A stretch of 64,000 nucleotides of DNA from Chloroflexota bacterium (GCA_013204555.1 JABMNO010000021.1:1-64000), one strand, 5' to 3'; counted from the stretch's first letter, positions 26,562 through 34,495 are shown. The notes: a model not told the origin generated them from the letters alone. Made by a program: numbers and translations.

Positions 26562-26686
26562 CTCAACCTGAGCAGCGAAACGGTGACAACTGACAGCACA
26601 CCCGCTCCCAACATAACAACCAGACCAGTCATGAGGAACAGCCATTTCGTATCTAACTGTGGTTCCTCCTCTCTCACATAGCGCAT
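26558..26686 (-). CDS. Small single-helix membrane protein
   Basis: 42 aa, ATG at 26686, with CCGGAG about eight bases upstream. An acidic, charged head (MRYVREEEPQLDTKW) is followed by one long hydrophobic helix and a short RLS tail. This is exactly the layout of a type II small membrane protein, which random frames rarely show. Its stop overlaps the stop of the convergent oxidoreductase gene. The remainder of the 329-bp gap (26687-26890) shows no gene. Confidence 0.45.
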   Translation of the reverse strand: MRYVREEEPQLDTKWLFLMTGLVVMLGAGVLSVVTVSLLRLS

Positions 26687-26890
26687 CAGCGTCGGCTCCG
26701 GTTGTAGCACCCATCTGAAGTCCGTGGGTGATTTATTTTCGGTCTCTCTGAACTCAAGTTAATTTTTCCCAGTTCGCGCCAATAGGCGGTTTCACCTAAA
26801 GCCCATGCCGGAAAGCCCGCGATGCGCGAGCCCCACACTAATCACTCTGGCGATGAGTAAACCGTTAGACTTGGCCTGGCAGATTTCGCC

Positions 26891-28063
26891 GTGACCAACA
26901 TCATGTTCAGGGAGCTCGACTTGCCGACATCAGACAGAACGCCGGAGGTCTACGCCAAACTTGGCGTCAAGCCAATCATCAATGCCCAGAGTTGGATCAC
27001 CATGCTCGGCGGCAGCCTAATGCGGCCGGAGGTTCTTCGGGCAATGGACGAGGCCGCTACGGCGTTCGTGGACCTGGAAGAACTAACTCGGGCGGGTGGA
27101 CAGGTAGTCGCGCGCGCAACTGGTTCGGAGGCTGGACTCGTTGTGGCGGGCGCTTCAGCTGGTAACGTTTTGATGGCCGCCGCGGCGATGACCGGCACAG
27201 ATCGCGCGAAAGTTGACCAGCTTCCTGACACAACTGGCATGCCCAACGAACTTCTCATGTTTAAAGGCGGACGCAACTCATACGACAAGTCGTTCGTTAC
27301 CGCCGGAGCAAAGATCGTGGAGTTTGGCTCCATGGGCGGCGCGCGCTCTTACCACCTTGAGGCTGCAATCAACGAGGACACGGTGGGATTGGCATGGGTC
27401 GTCGCTCCCTTCCAGAACTATCCATTCCCACTTGAAGAGGCAATCGAGATCTGCCACGCTCGAAACATCCCGGTGCTGGTCGATGCAGCCGCCGAGGTGC
27501 CACCCGTCGATAACCTGACCCGCTTCACTAAGATCGGCGCGGACATGGTTACGTTCTCCGGTGGCAAGGGCATTGGCGGACCACAGAATGCTGGCCTCCT
27601 TGCCGGAAAGAAGGACCTGATCGACGCTGCGTTCCTCCACATGTTCAACCTGGGCAGCGGGACCGTTGGAATAGGCCGACCTTCTAAGGTCACGAAGGAA
27701 ACGCTGGTCGGCATGACTACAGCGCTTGAACTCTTCGTGGAGTCCGATCATGAGGCCACATGGGCTGGCTGGCGCGAGCGGGCCAACCACATCGTGGGTC
27801 GTCTCACCAATATTCCGGGTCTCCATGTCGTGCTCGAAGATGGCGATATCAACCGTCAGGGACCACAGGCGGTGATCTACCAGGAGAGCGACTGGCGCGG
27901 CCCATCATTCGCAGAAGTACGCAAGCAACTCACGGATGGCGAGCCAAGCATCCGGGTTGGGGGAGGCGGCTATAAGGGCGAGATCAACATAGTCCTGGTC
28001 AACGTCCAGCCCGGCGAAGAGGTCATCATTGCTGATCGGCTAGAGGATATATTGCGCGGGTAA
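26891..28063 (+). CDS. SelA/DgaE-like PLP-dependent enzyme
   Basis: 390 aa from GTG 26891 (ATG 26903 is possible). Fold-type I PLP enzyme: GVKPIINAQSWITMLGGSLM opens the domain, ATGSEAGLVVAGASAGN binds cofactor phosphate, VDAAAEVPP supplies the Asp, and the SGGKGIGGPQNAG loop carries the Schiff-base Lys. These blocks are shared by SelA-related proteins such as D-glucosaminate-6-phosphate ammonia-lyase (DgaE). It lacks the N-terminal domain of true L-seryl-tRNA(Sec) selenium transferase and is shorter. A lyase acting on an amino-sugar acid or D-amino acid is most likely. Confidence 0.75.
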   Translation: MTNIMFRELDLPTSDRTPEVYAKLGVKPIINAQSWITMLGGSLMRPEVLRAMDEAATAFVDLEELTRAGGQVVARATGSEAGLVVAGASAGNVLMAAAAMTGTDRAKVDQLPDTTGMPNELLMFKGGRNSYDKSFVTAGAKIVEFGSMGGARSYHLEAAINEDTVGLAWVVAPFQNYPFPLEEAIEICHARNIPVLVDAAAEVPPVDNLTRFTKIGADMVTFSGGKGIGGPQNAGLLAGKKDLIDAAFLHMFNLGSGTVGIGRPSKVTKETLVGMTTALELFVESDHEATWAGWRERANHIVGRLTNIPGLHVVLEDGDINRQGPQAVIYQESDWRGPSFAEVRKQLTDGEPSIRVGGGGYKGEINIVLVNVQPGEEVIIADRLEDILRG

Positions 28064-28503
28064 GTTCACTTCAATGGTGACATCTCCGGTAGAGGCAGCT
28101 CCCATCGACGTCGTTAACAGACTTTTTTTGGGCGAGCGATCTAAGTCTGAAGTTTTGGCAGATCTGACTGTGGGGGGCTTCAGCCGAGCGCGGACAACCA
28201 CACCGATGGTGCTCGCCAAAGCCATGTCATCTTGGGCGAAGTGAAGGCGGTAGCCGTAACGAAGTCGAAACATCTCAAGCGCTGAAGGGATGGACCACCT
28301 TATCGATTCAACGCGAGGACTTGCGACAGGATTACATCTGAGACTTTCGAGTTCACTATCGTTTCGCTCAAGATGACTTGTCGATGAATGACGCTACGTC
28401 CAATATCGCTGTGGCTTCGCTCGCAATATCATCCTTATCCCGTCAATGCGCTATGCTTCGGCCTGTATAGACCCATCCTATTTATCTGCACAAGGACCAC
28501 GCC
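28064..28503. other. Intergenic region, no supported gene
   Basis: About 440 bp between the SelA-like and enolase-family genes. It contains a seven-T run near 28123 and an open frame of 56 codons at 28074-28244 that has no ribosome binding site. No repeat or RNA gene was recognised. It presumably holds the promoter for the enolase and selenoprotein genes. Confidence 0.4.
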
Positions 28504-29643
28504 GTGAAGATCACTGAGATCACCGCCCAGCCGTTCAAGTACAAGAGCCGACACGGTCGCGACAACGAAGGCCACGGCCATCCCGGACCTGAAATTGACG
28601 CCACCCAAACTCTGGTCACGATCAAGACTGATGAGGGTGCTGAGGGCTACATGTTTGGCGCCCAGAAGTCGGTGGTTGATGAGCATGTTGCTCCAATTGT
28701 GCTCGGTGAGGATCCGTTCGATCGCGAGAAGATCTGGCAGAAGCTGCGTCATATGCAGCGCATCGCTCCTTCAGGGCTGACCGACCGCCTCATAGGGGTC
28801 ATCGACGTCGCCCTGTGGGACCTCGCAGGGCGCCACCTGAATATGCCGGTCCATAAGCTACTTGGCGGATATCGAGAGAAGGTCCTGGCATACGCCTCCA
28901 CGATGGTTGGCGATGAGATAGAGAATGGCCTGGCAACGCCGGAGGACTACGGTCGGTTTGCGGAGTGGGCAATAAAAGAGCGCGGCTATAAGGCGTTCAA
29001 GCTCCACACATGGCAGCCGCCAATTGCGTGGGCGCCCAGCGTCAAGATGGATATTGCCGCGTGCGCTGCGGTGCGTGAAGCGGTTGGTCCAGATATTCCG
29101 CTGATGCTGGACTCATATCACTACTACAATCGCATGGACGCGCTGGCGCTTGGCCGGGGACTGGAGGAGCTCGATTTCTACTGGTTTGAAGAACCGATGG
29201 ACGAGGCGAGCATGTCTTCCTACAAGTGGCTCTGCGATCAGCTCGATATTCCAGTAATTGGCCCTGAAACGATGGGTGGAAAGATGTTCACTCGCGCTGA
29301 GTGGATCAAAAACGGCGCCTGTGACCTGTCCAGAAGCGGAGTGGGCGACGTTGGTGGACTATCGCCGCTGATGAAGTGCGCCCACCTGGCAGAGTCGTTC
29401 AACATGGCCTGCGAGGTACATGGCGGCGGACCGGGCAACCTCAACGCGCTTGGTGCGATGGGCATGCCGGGTGAGTTCTACGAGCGCGGGTTGCTCCACC
29501 CGTTCATCGATTACGAGGAGCCTGCTCAATATCTGAACACGCTCTTCGACCCCATGGACGAAGAGGGCTACGTCCACATGCCGACGCGAGCAGGAATCGG
29601 CCTCGACATCAACTTCGACTACATCACCGAAAACCTGATCTAA
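28504..29643 (+). CDS. Enolase-superfamily (mandelate racemase-type) dehydratase
   Basis: 379 aa from GTG 28504 with AAGGA six bases upstream. An N-terminal capping domain is followed by a barrel. The barrel has AFKLHTW (strand 2 Lys-x-His-type site rather than KxK), LMLDSYHYYN and FYWFEEPMDE (metal Asp and Glu), then VIGPETMGG (third metal Glu), and a late EVHGGG. Members abstract an alpha proton from a carboxylate, usually dehydrating a sugar acid. The metal ligands look intact, so it should be active. The selenoprotein gene follows 46 bp downstream. Confidence 0.85.
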   Translation: MKITEITAQPFKYKSRHGRDNEGHGHPGPEIDATQTLVTIKTDEGAEGYMFGAQKSVVDEHVAPIVLGEDPFDREKIWQKLRHMQRIAPSGLTDRLIGVIDVALWDLAGRHLNMPVHKLLGGYREKVLAYASTMVGDEIENGLATPEDYGRFAEWAIKERGYKAFKLHTWQPPIAWAPSVKMDIAACAAVREAVGPDIPLMLDSYHYYNRMDALALGRGLEELDFYWFEEPMDEASMSSYKWLCDQLDIPVIGPETMGGKMFTRAEWIKNGACDLSRSGVGDVGGLSPLMKCAHLAESFNMACEVHGGGPGNLNALGAMGMPGEFYERGLLHPFIDYEEPAQYLNTLFDPMDEEGYVHMPTRAGIGLDINFDYITENLI

Positions 29644-29689
29644 GCATCAAATAACGTAACCATCGGGTCAATAAAGTAAGGCGACTGAA

Positions 29690-30157
29690 ATGGAAATGTT
29701 AAAACCGGGCGATATGTTCCCGAACCTGACCTTGAAAACGGTCGATAGCGGCGAGATCGTGCTGCCTGACGATTGTGCCGACGACTGGGCATACATCATG
29801 GTCTACCGGGGCCACTGGTGACCGTACTGTAATCGGCAGTTGGCCGATGCACAGAAGAATATCGACGCTCTCACAGCGCTGGGTATTAAGGTCTACGGCG
29901 CAAGTTCAGACGATGCAGAGGGCGCGCAAGGCTCCATCGACGAGGGCATCACATTCCCAATCGGCTTTGGCATGGACGTTGAAGATGCTCAGAAGTTGGG
30001 TGCATGGACGGGGGCGCGTAAAGGGATGACCATTCTCCAGCCATGCGAATTCGTACTGAAACCCGGCGGCGAAGTTATGGCGTCGCTCTACGCAACAACG
30101 CAACTGGGCCGGATCAATCCCGAAGCAATTCTGAGGTTTGTCGAAGCGAGGAAGTAA
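29690..30157 (+). CDS. Selenocysteine-containing peroxiredoxin-like protein (AhpC/TSA type)
   Basis: 155 aa if the in-frame TGA at 29819-29821 is read as selenocysteine. The start is ATG 29690 with AAGG eight bases upstream. The frame continues without a break through the TGA: before it lies MLKPGDMFPNLTL and YIMVYRGHW, after it PYCNRQL. This is the peroxiredoxin-like RGxWCPYCxxQL motif with the first Cys (residue 44) replaced by UGA and the second at residue 47, giving UxxC. Downstream the thioredoxin fold continues (VYGASSDD, FPIGFGMD, ILQPCEFVLKPGGEV). The expected role is thiol-dependent reduction of peroxides. A SECIS-like hairpin follows the TGA. A standard annotation would report two fragments. 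The alternative is a pseudogene, which the intact flanks and hairpin argue against. Confidence 0.85.
29819..29848 (+). promoter_or_regulatory. UGA(Sec) codon with bacterial SECIS-like hairpin
   Basis: After the in-frame TGA (29819-29821), ATCGGC (29832-29837) pairs perfectly with GCCGAT (29843-29848) around the 5-nt loop AGTTG. The loop begins 16 nt after the TGA and has a G among its first two bases. Both features fit the known bacterial SECIS rules. It would recruit SelB with selenocysteyl-tRNA. Confidence 0.75.
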
Positions 30158-30163
30158 ATCGGT

Positions 30164-30272
30164 CCCTTCTCCCTATGGGAGAAGGCTAGGATGAGGGCGC
30201 GGTGGTTGGTTCGCGTCCACGCAAGACGAACAGCCCCCTGACCTCAATCCTCTCCCAAAGGGCGAGGACGTA
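30164..30272. repeat. Pair of inverted REP-like elements
   Basis: A CCCTATGGGAGAAGG-type palindrome near 30171-30187 is repeated in inverted, diverged form (CTCTCCCAAAGGGCGAGG) near 30250-30268. The two copies enclose about 50 bp. This is a common kind of intergenic repeat in bacterial genomes and lies right after the selenoprotein gene. Confidence 0.5.
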
Positions 30273-30283
30273 AATCGGTTTTC

Positions 30284-30363
30284 TCCCAGAGAGAGAAGAG
30301 GCCGGATCATCAGCGCACCCACGGCTTCTTGCGATCCTATGTTGAGGGTCGCCTCATCTCGGT
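30284..30363 (-). pseudogene. Remnant of a second copy of the NAD-epimerase gene
   Basis: Read on the minus strand, this stretch encodes RDEATLNIGSQEAV, which matches GDETTLSIGTQEAV inside the epimerase at 31251-32090. It is followed directly by bases matching that gene's very end and the trailer after its stop. About 110 bp between the two parts are missing, so it is an internally deleted duplicate. It abuts the stop codon of the phosphodiesterase gene. Confidence 0.65.
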
Positions 30364-31149
30364 TCAGCTCATATTGGCTACGTATTCGATCAGCCAATCC
30401 GGCCAATTGATCGTCATTCCGTTGCAGCCGGTCGCCACAGCATCCTCCATTGTCTGCCTGTCAGCGATCCCGGAACTGCGTACTTCCATTCCCAGTGAAT
30501 GACCGAGTTCGACCAGGTCCGTCGAGTGGTTCCATGCACTCATGGTCACCATCGAGTATCCAAACTCGGCGTTCTGCTCAATTGCCCTGGCTCCGAGCCG
30601 TTTGAATCTAGTGTTTGGCGCCGAAGCGATGCGAATCCCTGGCTCGATACGGAGCGCCTCTTGCAAGGAATCATCGGCATCGATAGATGCGATGAAGACG
30701 TTCTCGACGAGGTGACGTTTCCGCACCGCATCAATTACGGCCTGTACAAGTCCCTCCGCCTCTTTCTTGAGCTCAATGTGATAAGTGAGTGTGTCTCCAA
30801 ATTCATCGAGCAGTTCTTCCAGCGTTATCAATCTTTCGCCGCCATAGTCCTGCTCCCAGAACAGCATTGGGCCTTTGCCAGGCTTCTCAGGATCCCACCA
30901 AGACCCGGCATCGAGTTGTTTCAATTCTTCCAGGGTGTATTGCTCAGGAGTTCCAGAGCCGTCAGTCGTACGGTCGAGCGTGTCGTCATGAAACAGTAAC
31001 AACTTGCCGTCTTTGGTGAAGTAGACGTCTGTTTCGACTTCCGAGCACCCCACCTCGACGGCCTTCCGAAAGGCTGCCATTGTGTTCTCCGGCGCGTAGC
31101 CACTGGCACCGCGATGGGCGATGATTCGAAAGGGATCCGGGACGGGCAT
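30364..31149 (-). CDS. Glycerophosphodiester phosphodiesterase
   Basis: 261 aa TIM-barrel GDPD protein. RIIAHRGASGYAPENTMAAF at residues 8-27 holds the catalytic His and Glu region. EVETDVYFTKDGKLLLFHDD supplies the metal-binding Glu/Asp and the second catalytic His, and HIELKKE the next metal Glu. It hydrolyses glycerophosphodiesters to glycerol-3-phosphate and an alcohol; no signal peptide, so cytoplasmic. It sits between an epimerase gene and that gene's remnant, suggesting it was inserted into a former tandem pair or that the pair bracketed it. Confidence 0.85.
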   Translation of the reverse strand: MPVPDPFRIIAHRGASGYAPENTMAAFRKAVEVGCSEVETDVYFTKDGKLLLFHDDTLDRTTDGSGTPEQYTLEELKQLDAGSWWDPEKPGKGPMLFWEQDYGGERLITLEELLDEFGDTLTYHIELKKEAEGLVQAVIDAVRKRHLVENVFIASIDADDSLQEALRIEPGIRIASAPNTRFKRLGARAIEQNAEFGYSMVTMSAWNHSTDLVELGHSLGMEVRSSGIADRQTMEDAVATGCNGMTINWPDWLIEYVANMS

Positions 31150-31211
31150 TTTGCGCTCCTACACTTCTGAATACACGAATTCTGAACAACCCTCCACAGG
31201 GAGAGGAAGCA

Positions 31212-31262
31212 AATCGGTCTCTCATCCCAGAGGGAGAAGAGGCCGGATCATCAGCGCACCCA
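31212..31262. repeat. Direct repeat of the epimerase trailer
   Basis: Sequence around 31212-31262 recurs with few changes at about 30274-30325 (blocks such as GAGAAGAGGCCGGATCATC and AGCGCACCCAC). It spans the end of the intact epimerase gene and its trailer. This is the second half of the evidence for an ancestral tandem duplication. Confidence 0.6.
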
Positions 31263-32090
31263 CTGCGTCTTGTGCTTCCAGCCCAGGAGTTCCCTGGCCT
31301 TGGAATTGTCGATAGCTGATGTGAAGCCCGTGAGCGGCTTCCTGATTGGTACGCCCGGATAGACGGCGTCCACTGCTTCTTGCGTTCCTATGCTGAGGGT
31401 CGTCTCATCCCCGTTGATGAAGAATGGCTCATGGCCGGTCCAATCTTTCTCAATTGCCAGGCGGCACGCGGCAGCTGCGTCTCTTCGGTCTGTCCACCCC
31501 CAGAATCCCATAGCCCGATTCCCAAGAGGGTCGGTATTCGGCATCGCCTGCTGCAGCCGCTGTGTCTCTTCGTCCATCAGGGCATGGAATCGCATACTGG
31601 CGATCTGCATGTCGCGTCGACGGCAGAATGCGTCAGCCATGCCCTCGCCAAGCCATTTACTCTGAGCGTAGCCATCTTGTGCTCGGGTGGGTAGTTCCTC
31701 GTCGATGGGCAGATAGGCAGGCGGAGCCATTTCCGCCGGCGAGAATCCAGCGCCCACAGCGTTGATCGATGATGCCATTACGACCTTCGTGATTCCGTGA
31801 ATCTCGGCAGCTTCAAGGATGTTCCAGTTCGACATCATGTTGACCCGAAAGACTTCGGCCTCTGGATCCTTCATGGGCGATGGGATCGCTGCCATGTGAA
31901 TGATCGCGTCAGCGCCTTTCGTGATTGAGATAATCGCTCCAAGGTCGGTGGCGTTCACGCGCATGAATCGCGCGCCCTGATCAGGGCCCTCCGTGGTGTC
32001 GGCGTTAGTGACCTCGTGACCGTGGGCGATGAGCTCCGGGATGATGTTCTGGCCTGCACGGCCGGAGCCTCCGGTGATAACAACTTTCAT
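31251..32090 (-). CDS. NAD-dependent epimerase/dehydratase (extended SDR)
   Basis: 279 aa. The N-terminal VVITGGSGRAGQNIIPEL is the NAD-binding GxxGxxG-type loop. DAIIHMAAIPSP follows, then VMASSINAVG and the catalytic YAQSKWLGE (Tyr and Lys). Such proteins oxidise, epimerise or dehydrate nucleotide sugars or sugar acids. It resembles uronate-dehydrogenase-like SDRs in lacking long C-terminal insertions. A decayed partial copy lies at 30284-30363, past the phosphodiesterase gene. Confidence 0.8.
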   Translation of the reverse strand: MKVVITGGSGRAGQNIIPELIAHGHEVTNADTTEGPDQGARFMRVNATDLGAIISITKGADAIIHMAAIPSPMKDPEAEVFRVNMMSNWNILEAAEIHGITKVVMASSINAVGAGFSPAEMAPPAYLPIDEELPTRAQDGYAQSKWLGEGMADAFCRRRDMQIASMRFHALMDEETQRLQQAMPNTDPLGNRAMGFWGWTDRRDAAAACRLAIEKDWTGHEPFFINGDETTLSIGTQEAVDAVYPGVPIRKPLTGFTSAIDNSKARELLGWKHKTQWVR

Positions 32091-32144
32091 GAACGTTCCT
32101 CAGGCTGGATTTGCAGTGGCGTTTGTACGGGCGACAATAAGTGA

Positions 32145-32510
32145 ATGTGGATTGTAATCGCCGTATCGCTGACCGTAGTCGCGTTGATATTGATCATTGG
32201 GATGTATTTTGGCGGCAAAGCGCTCCAGCGCCGTGAGCCATACGCCACGGTTCTAAAGCTGAGAACGCGCCTGAAACTGCGATTCTTCAGGCTCGCCATC
32301 ACCGATCCTCGCGTCCCGAGACGAGTGAAACTGATCCCGCTGTTCCTGGTGCTCTACCTCGCCATGCCCTTCGACATCATCCCGGACTTCATCCCAGTGC
32401 TGGGCTATCTGGACGATATCGCTTTGATCGCGTTTGCACTGGCGCTGATGGTGAAGATGACGCCTCGGGACGTGGTGATGGAACTGGCGCGAGAGGCTGC
32501 TAACGGCTGA
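32145..32510 (+). CDS. DUF1232 (YkvA-like) membrane protein
   Basis: 121 aa. One N-terminal membrane helix (about 2-22), a basic stretch, then the DUF1232 core PFDIIPDFIPVLGYLDD at about 75-91 within a second hydrophobic region, and a helical tail. The family is widespread and of unknown function. It reads divergently from the epimerase gene and towards the flavoprotein gene 120 bp later. Confidence 0.8.
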   Translation: MWIVIAVSLTVVALILIIGMYFGGKALQRREPYATVLKLRTRLKLRFFRLAITDPRVPRRVKLIPLFLVLYLAMPFDIIPDFIPVLGYLDDIALIAFALALMVKMTPRDVVMELAREAANG

Positions 32511-32633
32511 TTCAGGAATCTCACGCCTGCTTAACCTGAGTTTAATGATGCGATCCTCACCCTCCGATATGGGGAGCACGGTATCTTTCTGATGTCCGAA
32601 TGAGGGCTCTCTCAGCGGAGAGGAGATCACAAG

Positions 32634-33800
32634 TTGGCACAACAGCAGCAACAAACCGTCCTGATTCTTGGCGGTGGGGTGGGTGGCGTCGTCACGGCCA
32701 GCAAGCTCCGCAAGAAACTCGATAGCCGCCATCGCGTAATCCTCGTTGATCGCGAGCAGCGCCACCTCTTCCAGCCGTCGCTCCTGTGGCTCATGACTGG
32801 AGACCGGCTGCCCGAGAAGATTGGCCGCGATCTCTCCAGGCTTGAGCGAAAGGGCATAGAGATCGTCACTGGCGAAGTCGGGTCTATCGACCCTGAGACC
32901 AGGGTGGTTGAGGTAGACGGCCAAATCATCAAGTCCGATTACCTGGTTGTATCGCTCGGAGCGAATCTCGCTCCAGAAAAGATTCCCGGGCTCGCCGAAT
33001 CCGGACACAACCTGTACTCACTGGAGGGAGCGGCAGCGATCCGAGACGCACGAATGAGTCTGTCAAAGGGCAACCTCGCAGTCGTTGTCACCAGCATGCC
33101 ATTCAAGTGCCCCGCAGCGCCGTATGAAGCGGCAATGCTGCTGGAGGCTGATCTAGGCAATAGAGGTGTTCGAGAGCAGGTCACCGTGAGCCTGTTTTCC
33201 CCTGAGCTGGGGCCTATGGGCGTTGCCGGGCCAGATGTATCAGCGGCCGTTCGTGGGATGGTCGAATCGAAGGGAATCGAATACCACCCACAGCATCGAC
33301 TTACAGAGGTCGACGCCGACCGTAGATCGCTTCGTTTTGATAACGGCGTGGAGGCCAGGTTCGATTTCCTTGTTTACGTACCACCTCATGATGCGCCAGT
33401 GGTCGTCCGCGACGCAGGTCTCACTAATGAAAGTGGCTGGGTACCGGTCGACCGCCACACGCTGGAAACGAGTTTTGATGGCGTCTTCGCCATCGGGGAC
33501 GTTACGACGATACCTCTCGAAATGGGGCTACCGTTACCGAAAGCCGGGACGTTCGCCATGCGCCAGGGTGAGGCCGTGGCCCAGACCATTGAGGCGCGAG
33601 TGAGTGGGCGAGGGGAGCCGCCGGGTCACTTTGGTGGTTTTGGTGAGTGCCTCGTGGAAACCGGGAATGGCAAGGCGGGAATTGGCCGCGGAAACTTCTA
33701 TGCGATTCCCGCCCCAGATGTGAAGTTCAGGCAACCAAATCGCCTGTGGCACTGGATCAAAATCTGGTTCGAGTGGCGATGGCTTCGTCGCTGGTTTTGA
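32634..33800 (+). CDS. FAD-dependent sulfide:quinone oxidoreductase-like flavoprotein
   Basis: 388 aa from TTG 32634 with AGGAG upstream. It has two Rossmann motifs typical of the disulfide-reductase/SQR family: VLILGGGVGGVVTASKLRKKL at the N-terminus and a FAD-binding FDGVFAIGDVTTIP near residue 285. The PFKCPAAPYE block at about 159-168 carries the Cys conserved in SQR and flavocytochrome c sulfide dehydrogenase. The C-terminus ends in an aromatic, basic amphipathic stretch (WFEWRWLRRWF) that could anchor it to the membrane. Sulfide:quinone reduction is likely; a type II NADH dehydrogenase-like role is the alternative. Confidence 0.75.
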   Translation: MAQQQQQTVLILGGGVGGVVTASKLRKKLDSRHRVILVDREQRHLFQPSLLWLMTGDRLPEKIGRDLSRLERKGIEIVTGEVGSIDPETRVVEVDGQIIKSDYLVVSLGANLAPEKIPGLAESGHNLYSLEGAAAIRDARMSLSKGNLAVVVTSMPFKCPAAPYEAAMLLEADLGNRGVREQVTVSLFSPELGPMGVAGPDVSAAVRGMVESKGIEYHPQHRLTEVDADRRSLRFDNGVEARFDFLVYVPPHDAPVVVRDAGLTNESGWVPVDRHTLETSFDGVFAIGDVTTIPLEMGLPLPKAGTFAMRQGEAVAQTIEARVSGRGEPPGHFGGFGECLVETGNGKAGIGRGNFYAIPAPDVKFRQPNRLWHWIKIWFEWRWLRRWF

Positions 33801-33818
33801 TCGGTTCTGTGGAACGTA

Positions 33819-34187
33819 CTAGGCGCGTAGATCTTGAGTCCGCACACCATGAATCCCGCCGTCCGCAGAAGGGCGGCCATCCTGAGCTTGTCGAAGGACG
33901 GCTGACGCGGCGGTTGATCGAGCCAGCCCCGGCAACAGATCGTATCTCCCCAAGATGAGAGCTTCCTTCTTCGTCCTTCTCCAGCCCTTGATTTGACGCT
34001 CAAGGTAGAAAGCGTCATCAATCCGATGGACCTCATAGGAAAAGACCGCTTCGACCGGTAGTCTTCGTGCTGTCCACGGACTCCCAAGTCCAGCTTTGTG
34101 TTGCGCTACGCGCATCGCCAAATTGACAGTTGAGCCGACGTAATAACTCCCATCAGAACATTTGAGGATGTATACCCACGCTACCAT
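33819..34187 (-). CDS. GIY-YIG nuclease-domain protein
   Basis: 122 aa. The N-terminal 85 residues are a UPF0213/YhbQ-type GIY-YIG domain: VYILKCSDGSYYVGST, then RVAQHKAGLGSPWTA with the catalytic Arg, and YLERQIKGWRR. The C-terminal extension (from about residue 95, LRQAQDGRPS) is translated from an intergenic repeat at 33877-33901, so the original stop has been lost. Possible DNA repair role; such genes are often found with interspersed repeats. Confidence 0.8.
   Translation of the reverse strand: MVAWVYILKCSDGSYYVGSTVNLAMRVAQHKAGLGSPWTARRLPVEAVFSYEVHRIDDAFYLERQIKGWRRTKKEALILGRYDLLPGLARSTAASAVLRQAQDGRPSADGGIHGVRTQDLRA
33877..33901 (+). repeat. TTGTCGAAGG-type interspersed repeat, copy 1
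   Basis: The block CCATCCTGAGCTTGTCGAAG occurs here and again at 34426-34449, and in inverted orientation at 34291-34314. This is a very common family of short repeats in bacterial genomes. This copy lies inside the 3' end of the GIY-YIG gene. Confidence 0.7.
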
Positions 34188-34273
34188 GTGCGATCTCCAA
34201 TTTCAGAGGTAGAACTGAGATCGAAGAGTGGCAGATCGCGTCTGAAGTACCAACAAGCGGATGTCTCAACGAC

Positions 34274-34330
34274 GTTCCGGAAGAATCAGCCGCCCTTCGA
34301 CAGGCTCAGGATGGCTGATTCTTCCGGAAC
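34274..34330. repeat. Perfect 18-bp inverted repeat enclosing a repeat element
   Basis: GTTCCGGAAGAATCAGCC (34274-34291) is the exact reverse complement of 34313-34330. The 21 bp between them are an inverted copy of the TTGTCGAAGG-type repeat. The whole would fold into a long hairpin. There is no gene around it between 34188 and 34495. Confidence 0.7.
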
Positions 34331-34425
34331 TCATCGCAATGGCCGTTTTCCTATCTGTGAAAACGTCACCGTTACTGGCAAAAACCTGATTGAACTTAGC
34401 TCGGCGCATCTGGATCGCGAGTCAG

Positions 34426-34449
34426 CCATCCTGAGCTTGTCGAAGGGCG
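34426..34449 (+). repeat. TTGTCGAAGG-type interspersed repeat, copy 3
   Basis: Same orientation as copy 1 at 33877-33901 and inverted relative to the copy in the hairpin at 34291-34314. Located just after the end of the lipoprotein gene that reads towards it. Confidence 0.7.
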
Positions 34450-34495
34450 ACAGGCTCGGGTCTCACGCTACGGTCGTTCATGATACGAACTCCGA

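Noticed and set aside
28074..28244. A 56-codon open frame in the gap before the enolase-family gene
   Set aside because: No ribosome binding site and no family pattern; kept only as a note in the intergenic entry.
29690..30157. Reading the peroxiredoxin-like gene as a nonsense pseudogene
   Set aside because: The stop is TGA exactly at a catalytic Cys position, the rest of the gene is intact, and a SECIS-like hairpin follows at the right distance.
30173..30406. A 77-codon minus-strand frame after the selenoprotein gene
   Set aside because: Only part of it is protein-like, and that part is the decayed epimerase copy; the remainder is REP sequence and phosphodiesterase gene read out of frame.
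33870..34450. Three copies of a short repeat considered as a CRISPR array
   Set aside because: Copies are in mixed orientation, unevenly spaced and of the common interspersed type; no cas genes.
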